NCBI RefSeq assembly: GCF_014653195.1
Contig: NZ_BNAH01000006.1
Span: forward strand, 62,001-126,000
From: Thalassotalea profundi
Lineage (GTDB): Bacteria; Pseudomonadota; Gammaproteobacteria; Enterobacterales; Alteromonadaceae
DNA: 64,000 nucleotides
Direction: 5' to 3'
A model generated the notes under the pieces. It did not search any database. It worked only from the letters and a program-made list of their open reading frames with translations, and was not told the DNA's origin. Shown piece after piece: positions 27,096 to 37,086 of this stretch. Each line of letters opens with the position of its first letter. Position 1 is the stretch's first letter. Made by a program: the position numbers and the translations under genes.

Positions 27096-28775
27096 ATGGT
27101 GCAATTGATTATGGTAATCGAAAAGAAACAAACTGGTGGTTCGTTATTATTTGACGTATTACAACAGCATGGGGTTCAGCATGTTTTTGGGTATCCTGGC
27201 GGCGCAATTATGCCAATATATGATGCGTTATACGATAGTGATGTAGAGCATTTTTTATGTCGCCACGAACAAGGCGCTGCGTTTTCAGCTGTAGGCTACG
27301 CAAGAGCCTCAGGTAAAGTTGGCGTATGTCTAGCCACATCTGGCCCAGGGGCAACTAACTTAATTACCGGCTTAGCCGATGCTATGGCAGATTCAATACC
27401 AATTATTGCAATCACAGGCCAAGTAGCTACAGCGGCAATGGGTTCTGATGCTTTCCAAGAAGTTGATATTTTCGGTTTATCACTAGCTTGTACTAAACAT
27501 TCTTTTCAGGTTACTAATGTTAATGAGCTTGAGAATGTTTTACATCAAGCGTTTGCTATTGCCCTAGAAGGTCGACAAGGACCAGTTTTAGTGGATATCC
27601 CAAAAGATATTCAATTAGCGACTGTTAATGCGGTACTTAATGATGCCGTTAATTTACAAAATAAAGTTAAACTTCCCCCTGCTAATGTCGGTAAAGCTAT
27701 TGCCCTATTAAGCCAAGCAAAACAACCCGTATTATATGTTGGTGGTGGTGTAGGTATGGCCAACGCTGTTGATGAACTGCGAGAATTTGTTAAAGCAACC
27801 GCTTTGCCGAGTGTTTCAACATTAAAGGGGTTAGGCGCATTAGATCCTGATAATGAAAATTACTTAGGTATGTTAGGAATGCATGGCACAAAAGCCGCAA
27901 ACCTTGCCGTACAAGAATCCGATTTATTAATTGCAGTTGGCGCACGATTTGATGATCGAGTAACAGGAAAATTAAATGAATTTGCCCCTAATGCGAAAAT
28001 CATTCATTTTGATATTGATACCGCAGAAATTAACAAGCGTAGAGCTGTAGATTCTGCCATTTTAGGTGATTTAAAGGTTAATTTACCCGCACTATCTGTA
28101 CCTTTATCTATCAAACCGTGGCAAGACAAATGTCGCCAAATGAAACATGATTTTGGTTGGCAATATGATCACCCCAATGAGACTATTTTTGCTCCTGCCG
28201 TATTGAAAGAAATTAGTGAAAAAATGCCTAAAAATAGCTGTGTTACAACAGATGTCGGGCAACATCAAATGTGGGCGGCACAACATATGTCGTTTCAAGA
28301 TCCTAGCAATTTCTTAACCAGTGGCGGTATGGGAACTATGGGCTTTGGTTTACCTGCTGCTATAGGTGCACAAATTAGCCGGCCGAACGATTGTATTGTT
28401 ACTGTTTCTGGCGATGGTTCTATAATGATGAACATCCAAGAACTAGCAACAATTAAGCGTTTTCAATTGCCTGTGAAAATAGTTTTAATAGACAATTCAA
28501 AATTGGGCATGGTACGCCAATGGCAGGACTTATTCTTTAGTGGTCGATTAAGTGAAACTGATTTATCTGATAATCCTGATTTTGTCATGTTAGCGAACGC
28601 GTTCGACATTAAAGCCAAACAAATTACATTAAAAAATGAAGTATCAGCTGCAATAGAAGAAATGCTCGACCACAACGGCCCGTATTTATTACAAGTAAAA
28701 ATTAATGCCGAAGATAATGTGTGGCCGCTCGTACCACCAGAAACCGCAAATGACAAAATGATGGAGAGTACCTAA
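27096..28775 (+). CDS. ilvG: Acetolactate synthase II large subunit
   Basis: Thiamine-diphosphate enzyme that condenses pyruvate with pyruvate or 2-ketobutyrate, the first common step of valine and isoleucine synthesis. The 559-residue protein has the N-terminal TPP domain with the catalytic glutamate in CRHEQGAA, a central FAD-binding domain ([13 protein letters not shown]) and the C-terminal TPP/Mg site GDGSIMMN. It reads through intact, unlike the frameshifted ilvG of E. coli K-12. ATG 27096 is used; an in-frame ATG at 27111 is possible, and neither has a close ribosome-binding site. ilvM follows one base after the stop. Confidence 0.96.
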   Translation: MVQLIMVIEKKQTGGSLLFDVLQQHGVQHVFGYPGGAIMPIYDALYDSDVEHFLCRHEQGAAFSAVGYARASGKVGVCLATSGPGATNLITGLADAMADSIPIIAITGQVATAAMGSDAFQEVDIFGLSLACTKHSFQVTNVNELENVLHQAFAIALEGRQGPVLVDIPKDIQLATVNAVLNDAVNLQNKVKLPPANVGKAIALLSQAKQPVLYVGGGVGMANAVDELREFVKATALPSVSTLKGLGALDPDNENYLGMLGMHGTKAANLAVQESDLLIAVGARFDDRVTGKLNEFAPNAKIIHFDIDTAEINKRRAVDSAILGDLKVNLPALSVPLSIKPWQDKCRQMKHDFGWQYDHPNETIFAPAVLKEISEKMPKNSCVTTDVGQHQMWAAQHMSFQDPSNFLTSGGMGTMGFGLPAAIGAQISRPNDCIVTVSGDGSIMMNIQELATIKRFQLPVKIVLIDNSKLGMVRQWQDLFFSGRLSETDLSDNPDFVMLANAFDIKAKQITLKNEVSAAIEEMLDHNGPYLLQVKINAEDNVWPLVPPETANDKMMEST

Positions 28776-28776
28776 G

Positions 28777-29031
28777 ATGAATGACTATCAATTAATTATC
28801 TTAGCAGATGATAAACAAGTAGTACTCGAGCGAATTTTGCAAGTCACACGCTATCGTGGTTTTTTAATTAACGGTATAAATGCAAAAGTTAATACAGGAA
28901 CGCATATTGGCACAATTGAGTTAATGGTCAGTAGTGACCGTCCAATTGAACTATTGGTCGACCAAATTAACAAGCTAATCGATATTAAAGAAGTCAAAGT
29001 AGATAGTAAAACACAACAAAGTACTGCTTAG
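28777..29031 (+). CDS. ilvM: Acetolactate synthase II small subunit
   Basis: An 84-residue ACT-domain protein that stabilises and activates the IlvG catalytic subunit. It shows the ACT pattern (YQLIILADDKQVVLERILQV near the start, with GTIELMVSS later) and the short IlvM length rather than the longer IlvH/IlvN form, which agrees with the valine-insensitive isozyme II type. It begins one base after the ilvG stop, so coupled translation and a one-to-one subunit ratio are likely. Confidence 0.93.
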   Translation: MNDYQLIILADDKQVVLERILQVTRYRGFLINGINAKVNTGTHIGTIELMVSSDRPIELLVDQINKLIDIKEVKVDSKTQQSTA

Positions 29032-29099
29032 TTATAAATTAAACAATGCCAATAATTGTTGGCTGTAAACTAATAATCAACACGTTAATGGAAAGAATC

Positions 29100-30962
29100 A
29101 TGCCTAAATTAAGATCTGCAACCTCAACTCAAGGCCGTAATATGGCTGGTGCCCGAGCATTATGGCGCGCAACTGGAATGACGGACGGGGATTTTGGCAA
29201 ACCGATTATTGCGGTAGTGAATTCTTTCACTCAGTTTGTACCGGGTCATGTGCACTTAAAAGATATGGGACAACTTGTTGCTGGAGCCATTGAGGAAGCT
29301 GGCGGCGTTGCAAAAGAATTTAATACCATTGCGGTAGATGACGGTATTGCTATGGGGCACTCAGGTATGCTTTATAGCTTACCATCGCGAGATCTAATTG
29401 CTGATTCAGTTGAATATATGGTTAATGCTCATTGTGCTGATGCCATGGTATGTATTTCTAACTGTGACAAAATTACTCCAGGCATGTTAATGGCAGCAAT
29501 GCGTTTAAACATACCGGTTATTTTTGTATCTGGCGGCCCAATGGAAGCAGGTAAAACTAAGCTTTCAGACCAAATTATCAAGCTTGATTTAGTAGATGCC
29601 ATGATTAAAGGGGCTGATCCTACAGTAACAGACGCAGATAGTGACCAAGTTGAACGTTCAGCATGTCCTACCTGTGGTTCATGTTCGGGTATGTTTACTG
29701 CTAACTCAATGAACTGCTTGGCAGAAGCGTTAGGCTTAGCATTACCGGGTAATGGTTCAATGTTAGCAACACATGCTGATCGCGAACAGTTATTCTTAAA
29801 AGCGGGTAAACAAATTGTTGAGTTAACTAAGCGTTACTACCAAGATAATGATGAGAGTGCTTTGCCACGTAATATCGCTAGTAAAGAAGCATTGCATAAT
29901 GCCATGTGTTTGGATATAGCAATGGGCGGTTCAACAAATACTATCTTACATTTATTAGCGACAGCGCAAGAAGCTGAAGTTGATTACACCATGGCTGATA
30001 TGGATGAATTATCACGTCGTGTACCACAGCTATGTAAAGTGGCGCCATCAACACCAGATTACCACATGGAAGATGTTCACCGTGCGGGTGGTGTTATTGG
30101 TATTTTAGGGGAGTTATCACGTGCAGGTTTATTAAATACTGATGTGCCAAACGTATTAGGCACCACTTTAGCTGACGTGATTGAAAAGTACGATATTAAA
30201 GTAACTGATGACGAAGACGTTAAAAAGTTCTACCGTGCAGGCCCTGCAGGTATCCGTACCACCAAAGCATTCAGCCAAGATTGTCGTTGGGATACTTTAG
30301 ATGATGACCGTGAAAATGGGTGTATCCGCAGTATAGACAATGCTTTCTCATTGGAAGGTGGTTTAGCTGTATTAAAAGGTAATATTGCTATTGATGGCTG
30401 TGTAGTTAAAACGGCAGGCGTATCAGACGATAATTTAACGTTTACTGGCCCTGCGCATATTTTTGAAAGCCAAGATGCCGCAGTAGCTGGTATTTTAGAT
30501 GGTAAAGTAGTGGCTGGCGAAGTGGTTGTTATTCGCTACGAAGGCCCTAAAGGTGGCCCAGGTATGCAAGAAATGCTGTATCCAACCACGTATTTAAAAT
30601 CAATGGGCTTAGGTAAAGCCTGTGCGTTATTAACCGATGGTCGTTTTTCAGGTGGTACGTCAGGTTTATCAATTGGTCACGTTTCTCCAGAAGCAGCAAG
30701 TGGCGGTACTATCGCCCTAGTTGAGCAAGGCGATATTATTCATATCGACATTCCAACTCGTGAAATTACATTACAAGTGAGTGAACAAGAGTTAGCAGCA
30801 CGTCGGGCAAATATGGAAGCGAAAGGCAAAGATGCTTGGAAAGCGGAATCTCGTGTTCGCCCAATTAGTTACGCGTTGAAAAATTATGCCATGTTAGCAA
30901 CAAGTGCTGATAAAGGTGCTGTACGTAATCGCAAGTTACTTGATGGTGAGAGTGATGACTGA
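29100..30962 (+). CDS. ilvD: Dihydroxy-acid dehydratase
   Basis: Iron-sulfur enzyme that dehydrates dihydroxy acids to 2-keto acids in valine and isoleucine synthesis. From ATG 29100 ([17 protein letters not shown]) it is 620 residues, against 616 in E. coli. An in-frame upstream ATG would add 18 non-family residues, and a GGAAAG ribosome-binding site precedes 29100. Cluster cysteines are in [12 protein letters not shown] and [18 protein letters not shown], with the C-terminal [10 protein letters not shown] segment. In E. coli ilvE sits between ilvM and ilvD; here ilvD follows ilvM directly. Confidence 0.97.
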   Translation: MPKLRSATSTQGRNMAGARALWRATGMTDGDFGKPIIAVVNSFTQFVPGHVHLKDMGQLVAGAIEEAGGVAKEFNTIAVDDGIAMGHSGMLYSLPSRDLIADSVEYMVNAHCADAMVCISNCDKITPGMLMAAMRLNIPVIFVSGGPMEAGKTKLSDQIIKLDLVDAMIKGADPTVTDADSDQVERSACPTCGSCSGMFTANSMNCLAEALGLALPGNGSMLATHADREQLFLKAGKQIVELTKRYYQDNDESALPRNIASKEALHNAMCLDIAMGGSTNTILHLLATAQEAEVDYTMADMDELSRRVPQLCKVAPSTPDYHMEDVHRAGGVIGILGELSRAGLLNTDVPNVLGTTLADVIEKYDIKVTDDEDVKKFYRAGPAGIRTTKAFSQDCRWDTLDDDRENGCIRSIDNAFSLEGGLAVLKGNIAIDGCVVKTAGVSDDNLTFTGPAHIFESQDAAVAGILDGKVVAGEVVVIRYEGPKGGPGMQEMLYPTTYLKSMGLGKACALLTDGRFSGGTSGLSIGHVSPEAASGGTIALVEQGDIIHIDIPTREITLQVSEQELAARRANMEAKGKDAWKAESRVRPISYALKNYAMLATSADKGAVRNRKLLDGESDD

Positions 30963-32505
30963 ATCAGAAGTCGTTAATCAAAGTATTGGCCTTGAATATC
31001 TTCGCAGAATATTACTTGCGCCAGTCTATGATGTAGCATTAGAAACAGAGTTAACGCCATTAACTAAATTATCGACGCGCTTAGGTAATCAAATTTATTT
31101 AAAGCGCGAAGACCAGCAACCAGTTCATTCATTTAAATTACGTGGTGCATATAATAAACTCGCCAATTTATCTGAAGCTGAGTGTATACATGGAGTGATT
31201 GCAGCCTCCGCAGGCAATCACGCTCAAGGTTTGGCATTGGCGGCTCACAAGTTAGGTATTAAAGCGACGATTGTGATGCCAATTACAACGCCAGATATTA
31301 AAGTCGATAATGTCCGTCGTTTTGGCGCTGATGTTCGTCTTGTTGGTAAAAGCTTTAACGAAGCACAGTCTGCTTCATTGGCGTATGCCGAACAAGAAAA
31401 TAAAACGTACATTCATCCCTTCGACGATGAAGACGTAATTGCTGGTCAAGGTACCGTTGCTAAAGAGCTACTTCAACAGCAGCCAAATACCGAAGTCGTT
31501 TTTATTCCTGTAGGTGGTGGTGGTTTACTCGCAGGAATGGCTGTTTATCTAAAGCAGTTACGACCTGAAATAAAGGTCATTGGTGTTGAAGCTGAAGACT
31601 CCGCTTGTTTAAAAGCAGCACTTGCTGCCGGTAAACCAGTAGATTTAGATCAAGTGGGATTATTTGCAGACGGTGTTGCTGTTAAGCGTATTGGTCAGCA
31701 TACTTTTGATCTAATTGAACGTTACTGTGATGAAGTGATCACGGTAACTACCGATGAAATCTGCGCATCAATCAAAGACATTTTTGAGCAAACACGTGTT
31801 ATTGCAGAACCCGCAGGCGCGCTTTCTCTCGCTGGCCTACAAAAATATTGTAAAACCAGCAATGGAAATGAATCATTAGTTGCAATATTGTCTGGTGCCA
31901 ACATGAATTTTCATACATTGCGTTATGTCTCAGAACGTTGTGAATTAGGTGAGCAAAAAGAAGCGGTATTAGCGGTCACTATTCCTGAAGAAAAAGGCAG
32001 TTTCAGACGTTTTTGTCATGCCCTTGAAGGACGCGTGATCACTGAATTTAATTACCGCTTTGTTGATAAACGCGATAGTGATAATAATCAAGCCAATATT
32101 TTTGTTGGTGTTCGCGTCGCAGGGGTAGAAGAAAGAACAAAACTTACTCATTTACTTGAACAACAAAATTATCAAGTAGATGATTTTACTGATAACGAGC
32201 TCGCTAAATTACATGTTCGCTATATGATTGGTGGCCAGCATGCGTTGCCATTGCAAGAACGCATTTTTCGTTTTCAATTTCCTGAATACCCTGGAGCATT
32301 GGAAACGTTTCTTGATACCTTAGGCGAACATTGGAACATTACTTTGTTTCATTACCGTAATCATGGTGCCGCTTTTGGACAAGTGCTTGCTGGTTTTGAG
32401 GTCACAGATGCTAATCAGGCTGACTTTTTTAATCATCTTCATGACTTAGGTTATGATTGGCAAGAAGAGACTGAAAATCAGGCCTATCAAGCGTTTTTGA
32501 AATAA
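30955..32505 (+). CDS. ilvA: Threonine dehydratase (biosynthetic)
   Basis: PLP enzyme that deaminates threonine to 2-ketobutyrate, the committed, isoleucine-inhibited step. From ATG 30955 (MTESEVV) the product is 516 residues, close to E. coli IlvA (514). That start overlaps the ilvD stop by eight bases and has GGTGAGAG upstream. The PLP lysine is in HSFKLRGAY, the glycine-rich phosphate cup is [10 protein letters not shown], and two C-terminal ACT-like regulatory domains (about 335-510) contain the [12 protein letters not shown] and [13 protein letters not shown] starts. It is the last gene of ilvGMDA; a terminator follows. Confidence 0.97.
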   Translation: MTESEVVNQSIGLEYLRRILLAPVYDVALETELTPLTKLSTRLGNQIYLKREDQQPVHSFKLRGAYNKLANLSEAECIHGVIAASAGNHAQGLALAAHKLGIKATIVMPITTPDIKVDNVRRFGADVRLVGKSFNEAQSASLAYAEQENKTYIHPFDDEDVIAGQGTVAKELLQQQPNTEVVFIPVGGGGLLAGMAVYLKQLRPEIKVIGVEAEDSACLKAALAAGKPVDLDQVGLFADGVAVKRIGQHTFDLIERYCDEVITVTTDEICASIKDIFEQTRVIAEPAGALSLAGLQKYCKTSNGNESLVAILSGANMNFHTLRYVSERCELGEQKEAVLAVTIPEEKGSFRRFCHALEGRVITEFNYRFVDKRDSDNNQANIFVGVRVAGVEERTKLTHLLEQQNYQVDDFTDNELAKLHVRYMIGGQHALPLQERIFRFQFPEYPGALETFLDTLGEHWNITLFHYRNHGAAFGQVLAGFEVTDANQADFFNHLHDLGYDWQEETENQAYQAFLK

Positions 32506-32520
32506 CATTTAAAGAATCCT

Positions 32521-32555
32521 AAAAATGTGCAAAACACCTGTTCTGCACGTTTTTT
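32521..32555 (+). terminator. Rho-independent terminator of ilvGMDA
   Basis: GTGCA (32527-32531) pairs with TGCAC (32544-32548), the stem is extended by the flanking A and T runs, and six T residues follow on the plus strand. It lies 16 bases beyond the ilvA stop. Confidence 0.85.
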
Positions 32556-32606
32556 GAGCAAAACTTCAAAAATCCTAAAATTCAGCTAAAGTTATAAAAT
32601 AAACTG

Positions 32607-32626
32607 GTTTCGTTTTGAGCCGAAAC
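32607..32626. promoter_or_regulatory. Inverted repeat upstream of the MarR gene
   Basis: GTTTCG (32607-32612) and CGAAAC (32621-32626) form an inverted repeat about 68 bases before the MarR ATG, suitable as an autoregulatory operator. The assignment is by position only; MarR sites are often this kind of short palindrome. Confidence 0.4.
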
Positions 32627-32693
32627 TAGGGGTGATTACTCTTCGATTAAAACTACTTCAAGCGTGATCAACACCCTTAAGCTGGAGTTTTAC

Positions 32694-33242
32694 ATGAGAG
32701 ACTTATATTTATTAATTGACCGTTTAACTAACACACTCATCAATGAAAAACGTAAAGCCCTAGCTGAATTTGGCTTACAACCTGTTCAACTTGACGCTTT
32801 GCTTTATTTATCAATGGCAAATAAACATTCAGATAATGCCATTTCGGTGTCTGAATACTTAGGTCATACCAAAGGCACTATTTCTCAATCCATAAAAGTA
32901 TTGGAGCGTAAAGCCCTAATCCATAAAACAGTAAGCCCAGATGATAAACGGGTATTACACATCAAAGTAACAACCGTCGGCAAGCATATCCTTGCGCAAT
33001 TGACTGAGCATTCAAAACTTCAAGCTGCATTAACAAATCTCAGTAAAACCAACGAAAAAGCGTTAATTAGAAGCTTAGATTCCATTTATCATCAAATACA
33101 TGACAATGGAAATAGCCAATCGTTTGGGCAATGTTTTACTTGTTGCCACTTTAAAATGAGTGACTCTGGGTATTGCTCTCATTTTGACGAAGCACTGACC
33201 TCTGCTGAATCATTACAAATTTGTCGAGCCCATTTAAATTAG
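32694..33242 (+). CDS. MarR-family regulator with Cys-rich C-terminal tail
   Basis: A 182-residue winged-helix regulator from ATG 32694, which has GGAG eight bases upstream; an in-frame ATG at 32664 lacks one. The MarR DNA-binding region is about 35-105, with SVSEYLGHTKGTISQSIKVLERKALI as recognition helix and wing (quoted in two parts: SVSEYLGHTKGTISQ and SIKVLERKALI) and DDKRVLHIKVT after it. Beyond the usual domain, the last 36 residues hold Cys147, Cys150, Cys151, Cys161 and Cys177 with His152 and His180, a pattern suited to a metal ion, a cluster or thiol sensing. Target genes are unknown; the DUF418 gene follows 104 bases downstream. Confidence 0.88.
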   Translation: MRDLYLLIDRLTNTLINEKRKALAEFGLQPVQLDALLYLSMANKHSDNAISVSEYLGHTKGTISQSIKVLERKALIHKTVSPDDKRVLHIKVTTVGKHILAQLTEHSKLQAALTNLSKTNEKALIRSLDSIYHQIHDNGNSQSFGQCFTCCHFKMSDSGYCSHFDEALTSAESLQICRAHLN

Positions 33243-33346
33243 CGCATTGCTCTCACATTAGTTAATTATAATTTTGCATTTCGCTTTATGTTAATTTATT
33301 GTGAATTAAAAATAAGAAAAGCACATGAAAAACAAGGAAATAAATA

Positions 33347-34828
33347 ATGGAAAATGCTCAAGGAGGATCTGAATTAACGAACGCTTTAACTAAGTTAGCG
33401 CCTATTGACGAATCCAAAAGAATTGATGCACTCGACATTCTTCGAGGCATAGCATTAATCGGTATATTATTGATGAATATCGAATGGTTTAACCGTCCTA
33501 TGGTCAATTTAATTGGCTTCGATAATTCATTATCTGGTACAGATCATGCGGTCGGTTGGTTAATTCGTTGTTTTGTTGAAGGTAAATTTTATAAACTTTT
33601 CGCCTTGCTATTCGGCATGGGCTTTGCTGTTATGTTAATAAGGGCTAAAGAAGTTGGTCGACCTTTTGGCGCTTGGTTTACTCGCAGAATGTTAGCGTTA
33701 TGGATACTTGGCATTGCTCATATGGTTTTTCTCTGGGGTGGCGATATTTTGCATGATTACGCCCTAGCAGGATTAATATTATTAGCATGGGTCTATTTGT
33801 TGCAAAAGCCTCGCTTCCAACAATATGATAATACTCACTCTTATTTAAAACTCTCCCTTATTTGGTTATTTCTCCCAATCTTTTTCTCTACAATTGCAGG
33901 TATTGGTGCCGGTATTTTTATCGACCATGAAAAAACACTTGCTAATTGGTCAGAAGAACAAGAAATTTCTGCCATAGTTGCACAACGTCTTGAAATATCG
34001 GCGGAACCACTCGAATTAATCAAAACGGATAAATTACACAAAGATTCCAGTCAATTAGAAAATGAAGAAGTAGCTAATCAGTCAACAGGTGAAGCTGACG
34101 AAAGTGAAGACCCCAAAGAAGAGAGTATAAAAGAACTCGTAACTGCCGAAAGAGACATTCAAGAAAAAGAATTGGCAGAAACTAAAGCTTTTACCGAGGG
34201 GAGTTACTGGAAAGCTACCGAATACCGCCTTGAATTTTTAGCCTTCATGCTACCATTTTCACCTTTATTCGCTTTTATGATGTTAATTCCTATCTTCATT
34301 TTAGGCTTTTGGTTTGTTGCTAGTAAACGCATTATTAATTATCAGCAATATATACCTATGTATAAGATGATGATGCGCATAGGTTTATCTTTAGGTATTT
34401 TCCTTAATGCTGCTGGATTATTATTACTACAACAACCCGCTGCTCAGATTTCAACTGTCATAGCTTCTGTGGGAGAAATGATATTTTTTGTTGGCCAATA
34501 TGTACTTACAGCTGGCTATTTGGGTCTTGTAATTTGCTTGTTAAATAATACAAAATGGCATGCTCGTTTGGCGAAATTTGCTCCTATGGGAAAAATGGCC
34601 TTAACCAATTATTTAATGCATTCAATAATTTTGACCTCTATTTTTTATGGGTATGCTGGTGGGCAATATGGGGAAATATCGCGTGGTCCTCAAGTATTGA
34701 TTGTGCTTGCTATTATTATTTTTCAAATACTGTTATCAACATGGTGGCTTAATCATTACCGCTTCGGTCCAATGGAGTGGCTATGGAGATCAATAACTTA
34801 CAAAAAATTCCAACCCATGCATATTTAA
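33347..34828 (+). CDS. DUF418 family membrane protein (YeiB-like)
   Basis: A 493-residue integral membrane protein. The N-terminal signature LDILRGIALIGILLMN and the C-terminal DUF418 domain (about 330-490, with GKMALTNYLMHSI and FGPMEWLWRS) identify the family, whose transport or acyl-transfer role is not settled. It is longer than most relatives because of a charged, Glu/Lys-rich insertion (about residues 200-285) between transmembrane segments, predicted to be a flexible loop or coiled coil. AAGGAAAT precedes the ATG. It could be the target of the upstream MarR regulator, by position only. Confidence 0.88.
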   Translation: MENAQGGSELTNALTKLAPIDESKRIDALDILRGIALIGILLMNIEWFNRPMVNLIGFDNSLSGTDHAVGWLIRCFVEGKFYKLFALLFGMGFAVMLIRAKEVGRPFGAWFTRRMLALWILGIAHMVFLWGGDILHDYALAGLILLAWVYLLQKPRFQQYDNTHSYLKLSLIWLFLPIFFSTIAGIGAGIFIDHEKTLANWSEEQEISAIVAQRLEISAEPLELIKTDKLHKDSSQLENEEVANQSTGEADESEDPKEESIKELVTAERDIQEKELAETKAFTEGSYWKATEYRLEFLAFMLPFSPLFAFMMLIPIFILGFWFVASKRIINYQQYIPMYKMMMRIGLSLGIFLNAAGLLLLQQPAAQISTVIASVGEMIFFVGQYVLTAGYLGLVICLLNNTKWHARLAKFAPMGKMALTNYLMHSIILTSIFYGYAGGQYGEISRGPQVLIVLAIIIFQILLSTWWLNHYRFGPMEWLWRSITYKKFQPMHI

Positions 34829-34845
34829 TAAAATCCAAATAAGTT

Positions 34846-34878
34846 GACATAATATGTCCCGCCGTGACATATTATGTC
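34846..34878. promoter_or_regulatory. Tandem palindromes upstream of the SPFH operon
   Basis: GACATAATATGTC (34846-34858) and GACATATTATGTC (34866-34878) are each near-perfect palindromes and are exact reverse complements of each other, with centres 20 bases apart. They overlap a TTGACA (34844-34849) suited as -35. Two dimeric repressor sites on one face of the helix is the simplest reading. A long hairpin acting as 3' end for the DUF418 gene is the alternative, but no U run follows. Confidence 0.65.
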
Positions 34879-34912
34879 TTGTCGCCTAAATTAAGCCGAA
34901 GGAGTAATAATA

Positions 34913-35842
34913 ATGAATAATGGTTTAAGTAACTCAACAGTTAAAGTAAATCCCAAAAATGCAACTAAACATCTCTGGAAAGTCGTTGTCGTCGCAGTAG
35001 CAGTAGTGGGTGCTTGGAAAGTGTTTTATACTATTGATGAAGGCCATGTCGGTATTGTGAAACGTTTTGGTGAGGCCACTACACAGGTGAATCCTGGTTT
35101 ACATACCAAAGTACCATTTGCAGATACAGTAGAAGAATTAGAAATTCGTACCAGAAAAAATTCAGAAATGCTAAAGGCTTCTACTTATGAGCAAATGCCG
35201 GTTACCGCTGAAGTATCAGTCAACTGGACAGTAATTCGCCCTGAAGCTTTTGAGTTATATAAAAATTATGGTGGTTTAGATCAATTTGAAAATCGTATTT
35301 TAGATCCACGATTACGTTCCGCAACTAAAGATGCCTTGGCACGTTTTAAAGCAGAGCAGATTATTCAAAATCGTGGACAAGTTATTCAAAAAATTGAAGA
35401 AACCTTATTATCAGAAATGGTTAATTTTCCCGTAAAATTAGATAGTGTGCAGATTGAAAACTTAGTTTTACCTCCTAAGTATTTACAAAGTATTGAAACC
35501 AAACAAACAGAAAAAAACCTAGCTGCTGCTGAAATGCATCGCTTAGAACGTCAAAAATTAGAAGCGCAACGCGAAGTAAATACTGCAGAAGCAAAACGTG
35601 ACGCTGAAAAAGCACGAGCAGATGGTTCTGCTTATGCCATTACTACCGAAGCTAGAGCCGAAGCTGAAGCGATTAAATTAAAAGGTCTAGCTGAAGCTGA
35701 GTCTATGATGAAGAAAGCTGAATCGCTCAAAAATAGTAGCTTATTAGTAGACTATGTAAAAGCACAGCAATGGGATGGTAAGTTACCGTCAACAGTCATG
35801 GGAAATGGGCAAGATATTTTATGGAATATGAAAGAAAAATAA
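34913..35842 (+). CDS. SPFH/band 7 (prohibitin-like) membrane protein
   Basis: A 309-residue protein with one N-terminal membrane anchor (about 22-40) and a band 7 domain (about 40-210, starting IDEGHVGIVKRFGEA). A long Glu/Ala/Arg-rich coiled coil follows (about 205-275, with AEAKRDAEKARADG). Prohibitin-like SPFH proteins form ring assemblies that organise membrane microdomains and regulate FtsH-type proteases; whether it does so here is unknown. GGAG precedes the ATG. A Zn-ribbon gene and a DUF4177 gene follow on the same strand within 60 bases and 25 bases, so the three are probably one operon. Confidence 0.9.
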   Translation: MNNGLSNSTVKVNPKNATKHLWKVVVVAVAVVGAWKVFYTIDEGHVGIVKRFGEATTQVNPGLHTKVPFADTVEELEIRTRKNSEMLKASTYEQMPVTAEVSVNWTVIRPEAFELYKNYGGLDQFENRILDPRLRSATKDALARFKAEQIIQNRGQVIQKIEETLLSEMVNFPVKLDSVQIENLVLPPKYLQSIETKQTEKNLAAAEMHRLERQKLEAQREVNTAEAKRDAEKARADGSAYAITTEARAEAEAIKLKGLAEAESMMKKAESLKNSSLLVDYVKAQQWDGKLPSTVMGNGQDILWNMKEK

Positions 35843-35899
35843 AGGAGCTAGCTGTAAAAGCACTTTATTAGGTACCTTTACCAAAAAAGAGGAATGACG

Positions 35900-36106
35900 A
35901 TGACTAAGCGTTGGAAATGCCCAAAATGTGATTGCCAAGAATATGATACAGACACCATTGCAACGACAGGTAGTGGTTGGTCTAAAATCTTTGATATGCA
36001 AAATCGTAAATTTACTGCCGTTATTTGCAGCAATTGTACATACACTGAATTTTATCGTGGCAAAACAAGTACGTTAGGCAATGTATTTGATTTATTTACC
36101 CACTAA
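35900..36106 (+). CDS. Small zinc-ribbon protein
   Basis: A 68-residue protein with two CxxC knuckles, CPKC (residues 6-9) and CSNC (about 46-49), forming a zinc ribbon of the kind annotated as nucleic-acid-binding Zn-ribbon (about 70 residues, ending CTYTEFYRGK). The start at 35900 sits seven bases after AGAGGA; the ATG at 35894 would abut the ribosome-binding site. No function is established. It lies between the SPFH gene and the DUF4177 gene. Confidence 0.82.
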   Translation: MTKRWKCPKCDCQEYDTDTIATTGSGWSKIFDMQNRKFTAVICSNCTYTEFYRGKTSTLGNVFDLFTH

Positions 36107-36129
36107 AAGGCAAAGGGATGGATATATAA

Positions 36130-36324
36130 ATGACAAAGTTTAAGTATAAAATCATTGATACTCGCGATGTTGAAGCTGCAGGTTTGTTTAAAGGCAGAAA
36201 ACGTGAAGATGTAGAAGCTTATTTAAACGAGTTAGGTAAAGACGGCTGGGAGTTAGTGAATGTAGATTTTCGCGAACTTGAAGGCGGTTCTGAATTTGCT
36301 GGCATAATGAAAAAGGCAGTGTAG
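36130..36324 (+). CDS. DUF4177 small protein
   Basis: A 64-residue soluble protein that fits DUF4177: an N-terminal strand (FKYKIIDTR) followed by a helix and the hallmark ELGKDGWELVNVDF. Such domains occur singly in many bacteria and have no known biochemical role. It ends the SPFH operon; a 12-bp hairpin follows. Confidence 0.82.
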   Translation: MTKFKYKIIDTRDVEAAGLFKGRKREDVEAYLNELGKDGWELVNVDFRELEGGSEFAGIMKKAV

Positions 36325-36336
36325 CTTGGCCCAGTT

Positions 36337-36364
36337 AACAGCTCTAGTACTCACTAGAGCTGTT
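36337..36364. terminator. Perfect hairpin between convergent genes
   Basis: AACAGCTCTAGT (36337-36348) and ACTAGAGCTGTT (36353-36364) form a 12-bp perfect stem with a four-base loop. It lies between the DUF4177 stop and the stop of the minus-strand gene at 36389. There is no U tract on either side, so the terminator call is tentative. Confidence 0.5.
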
Positions 36365-36388
36365 ATCGATAACTAATAAAGACAAAAC

Positions 36389-37027
36389 CTAATTTCTCTC
36401 ACTATTTTTAATATTCTTATTCTTTCGTCCAAGGAATAATTTCATTGCACCACCGAATACAAGGCCAGCAATTAACCAAATACCTATTTGAGTCGCTATA
36501 TAAACTAGTGATACTTCACTTTTAAGTATTTGCGGTAAGGACATACCACAAAACATTATTACTCCATATAGTAAGCCCATTTTCAGCCAAGCGGTATTTT
36601 TAGCTGTTACTGGTTCATCGTCTGAACTGTTCGCGTATTGACGCTTTTTAGCACTTCGCCATTTTGTCTCTAACGAAGAACGAAACCATCCCCATACAGG
36701 AAAAGTAAGGGTGAGCAGAATTAAACTAGTAATATTCCAAAGGCAAGGAATTGTTTTATCGCAAGTCGGGCATAAATAACCAAACCAATTACCAAAGGCT
36801 GCTTTTTTTGCCCATAAAGTACCTTTATGAATAGTAGCGCAATGCGGACATGGAACATATTGCCTTTCCATTAAAGGCGCATCACTTATTTTATCAATTA
36901 ACGTCAGTTTAGGAATACGTTGACCTAAAATTATCTCATTAAATGCTAGACCTGGGTTAATTACCCAGTGTAATAACAATAAATTAGGTAACTTCCATGC
37001 CTTATATTGGCTTTGATCAAAATCCAT
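36389..37027 (-). CDS. Membrane protein with zinc-ribbon-like cysteines, unknown function
   Basis: A 212-residue protein I do not recognise as a named family. The N-terminal half is soluble and has two CxxC pairs, CPHC (near residue 59) and CPTC (near 86), which could form a zinc ribbon. Three hydrophobic segments follow (about 98-115, 148-165 and 178-198), and the C-terminus is very basic (LGRKNKNIKNSER). It converges with the DUF4177 gene, and ubiK lies 59 bases upstream on the same strand, possibly in one transcript. Confidence 0.6.
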   Translation of the reverse strand: MDFDQSQYKAWKLPNLLLLHWVINPGLAFNEIILGQRIPKLTLIDKISDAPLMERQYVPCPHCATIHKGTLWAKKAAFGNWFGYLCPTCDKTIPCLWNITSLILLTLTFPVWGWFRSSLETKWRSAKKRQYANSSDDEPVTAKNTAWLKMGLLYGVIMFCGMSLPQILKSEVSLVYIATQIGIWLIAGLVFGGAMKLFLGRKNKNIKNSERN

Positions 37028-37086
37028 TTTTTATCTCTAGGTAAATTATAAATGAAATGCGGTTTAAGTCAGTTAATAGAATCAAT

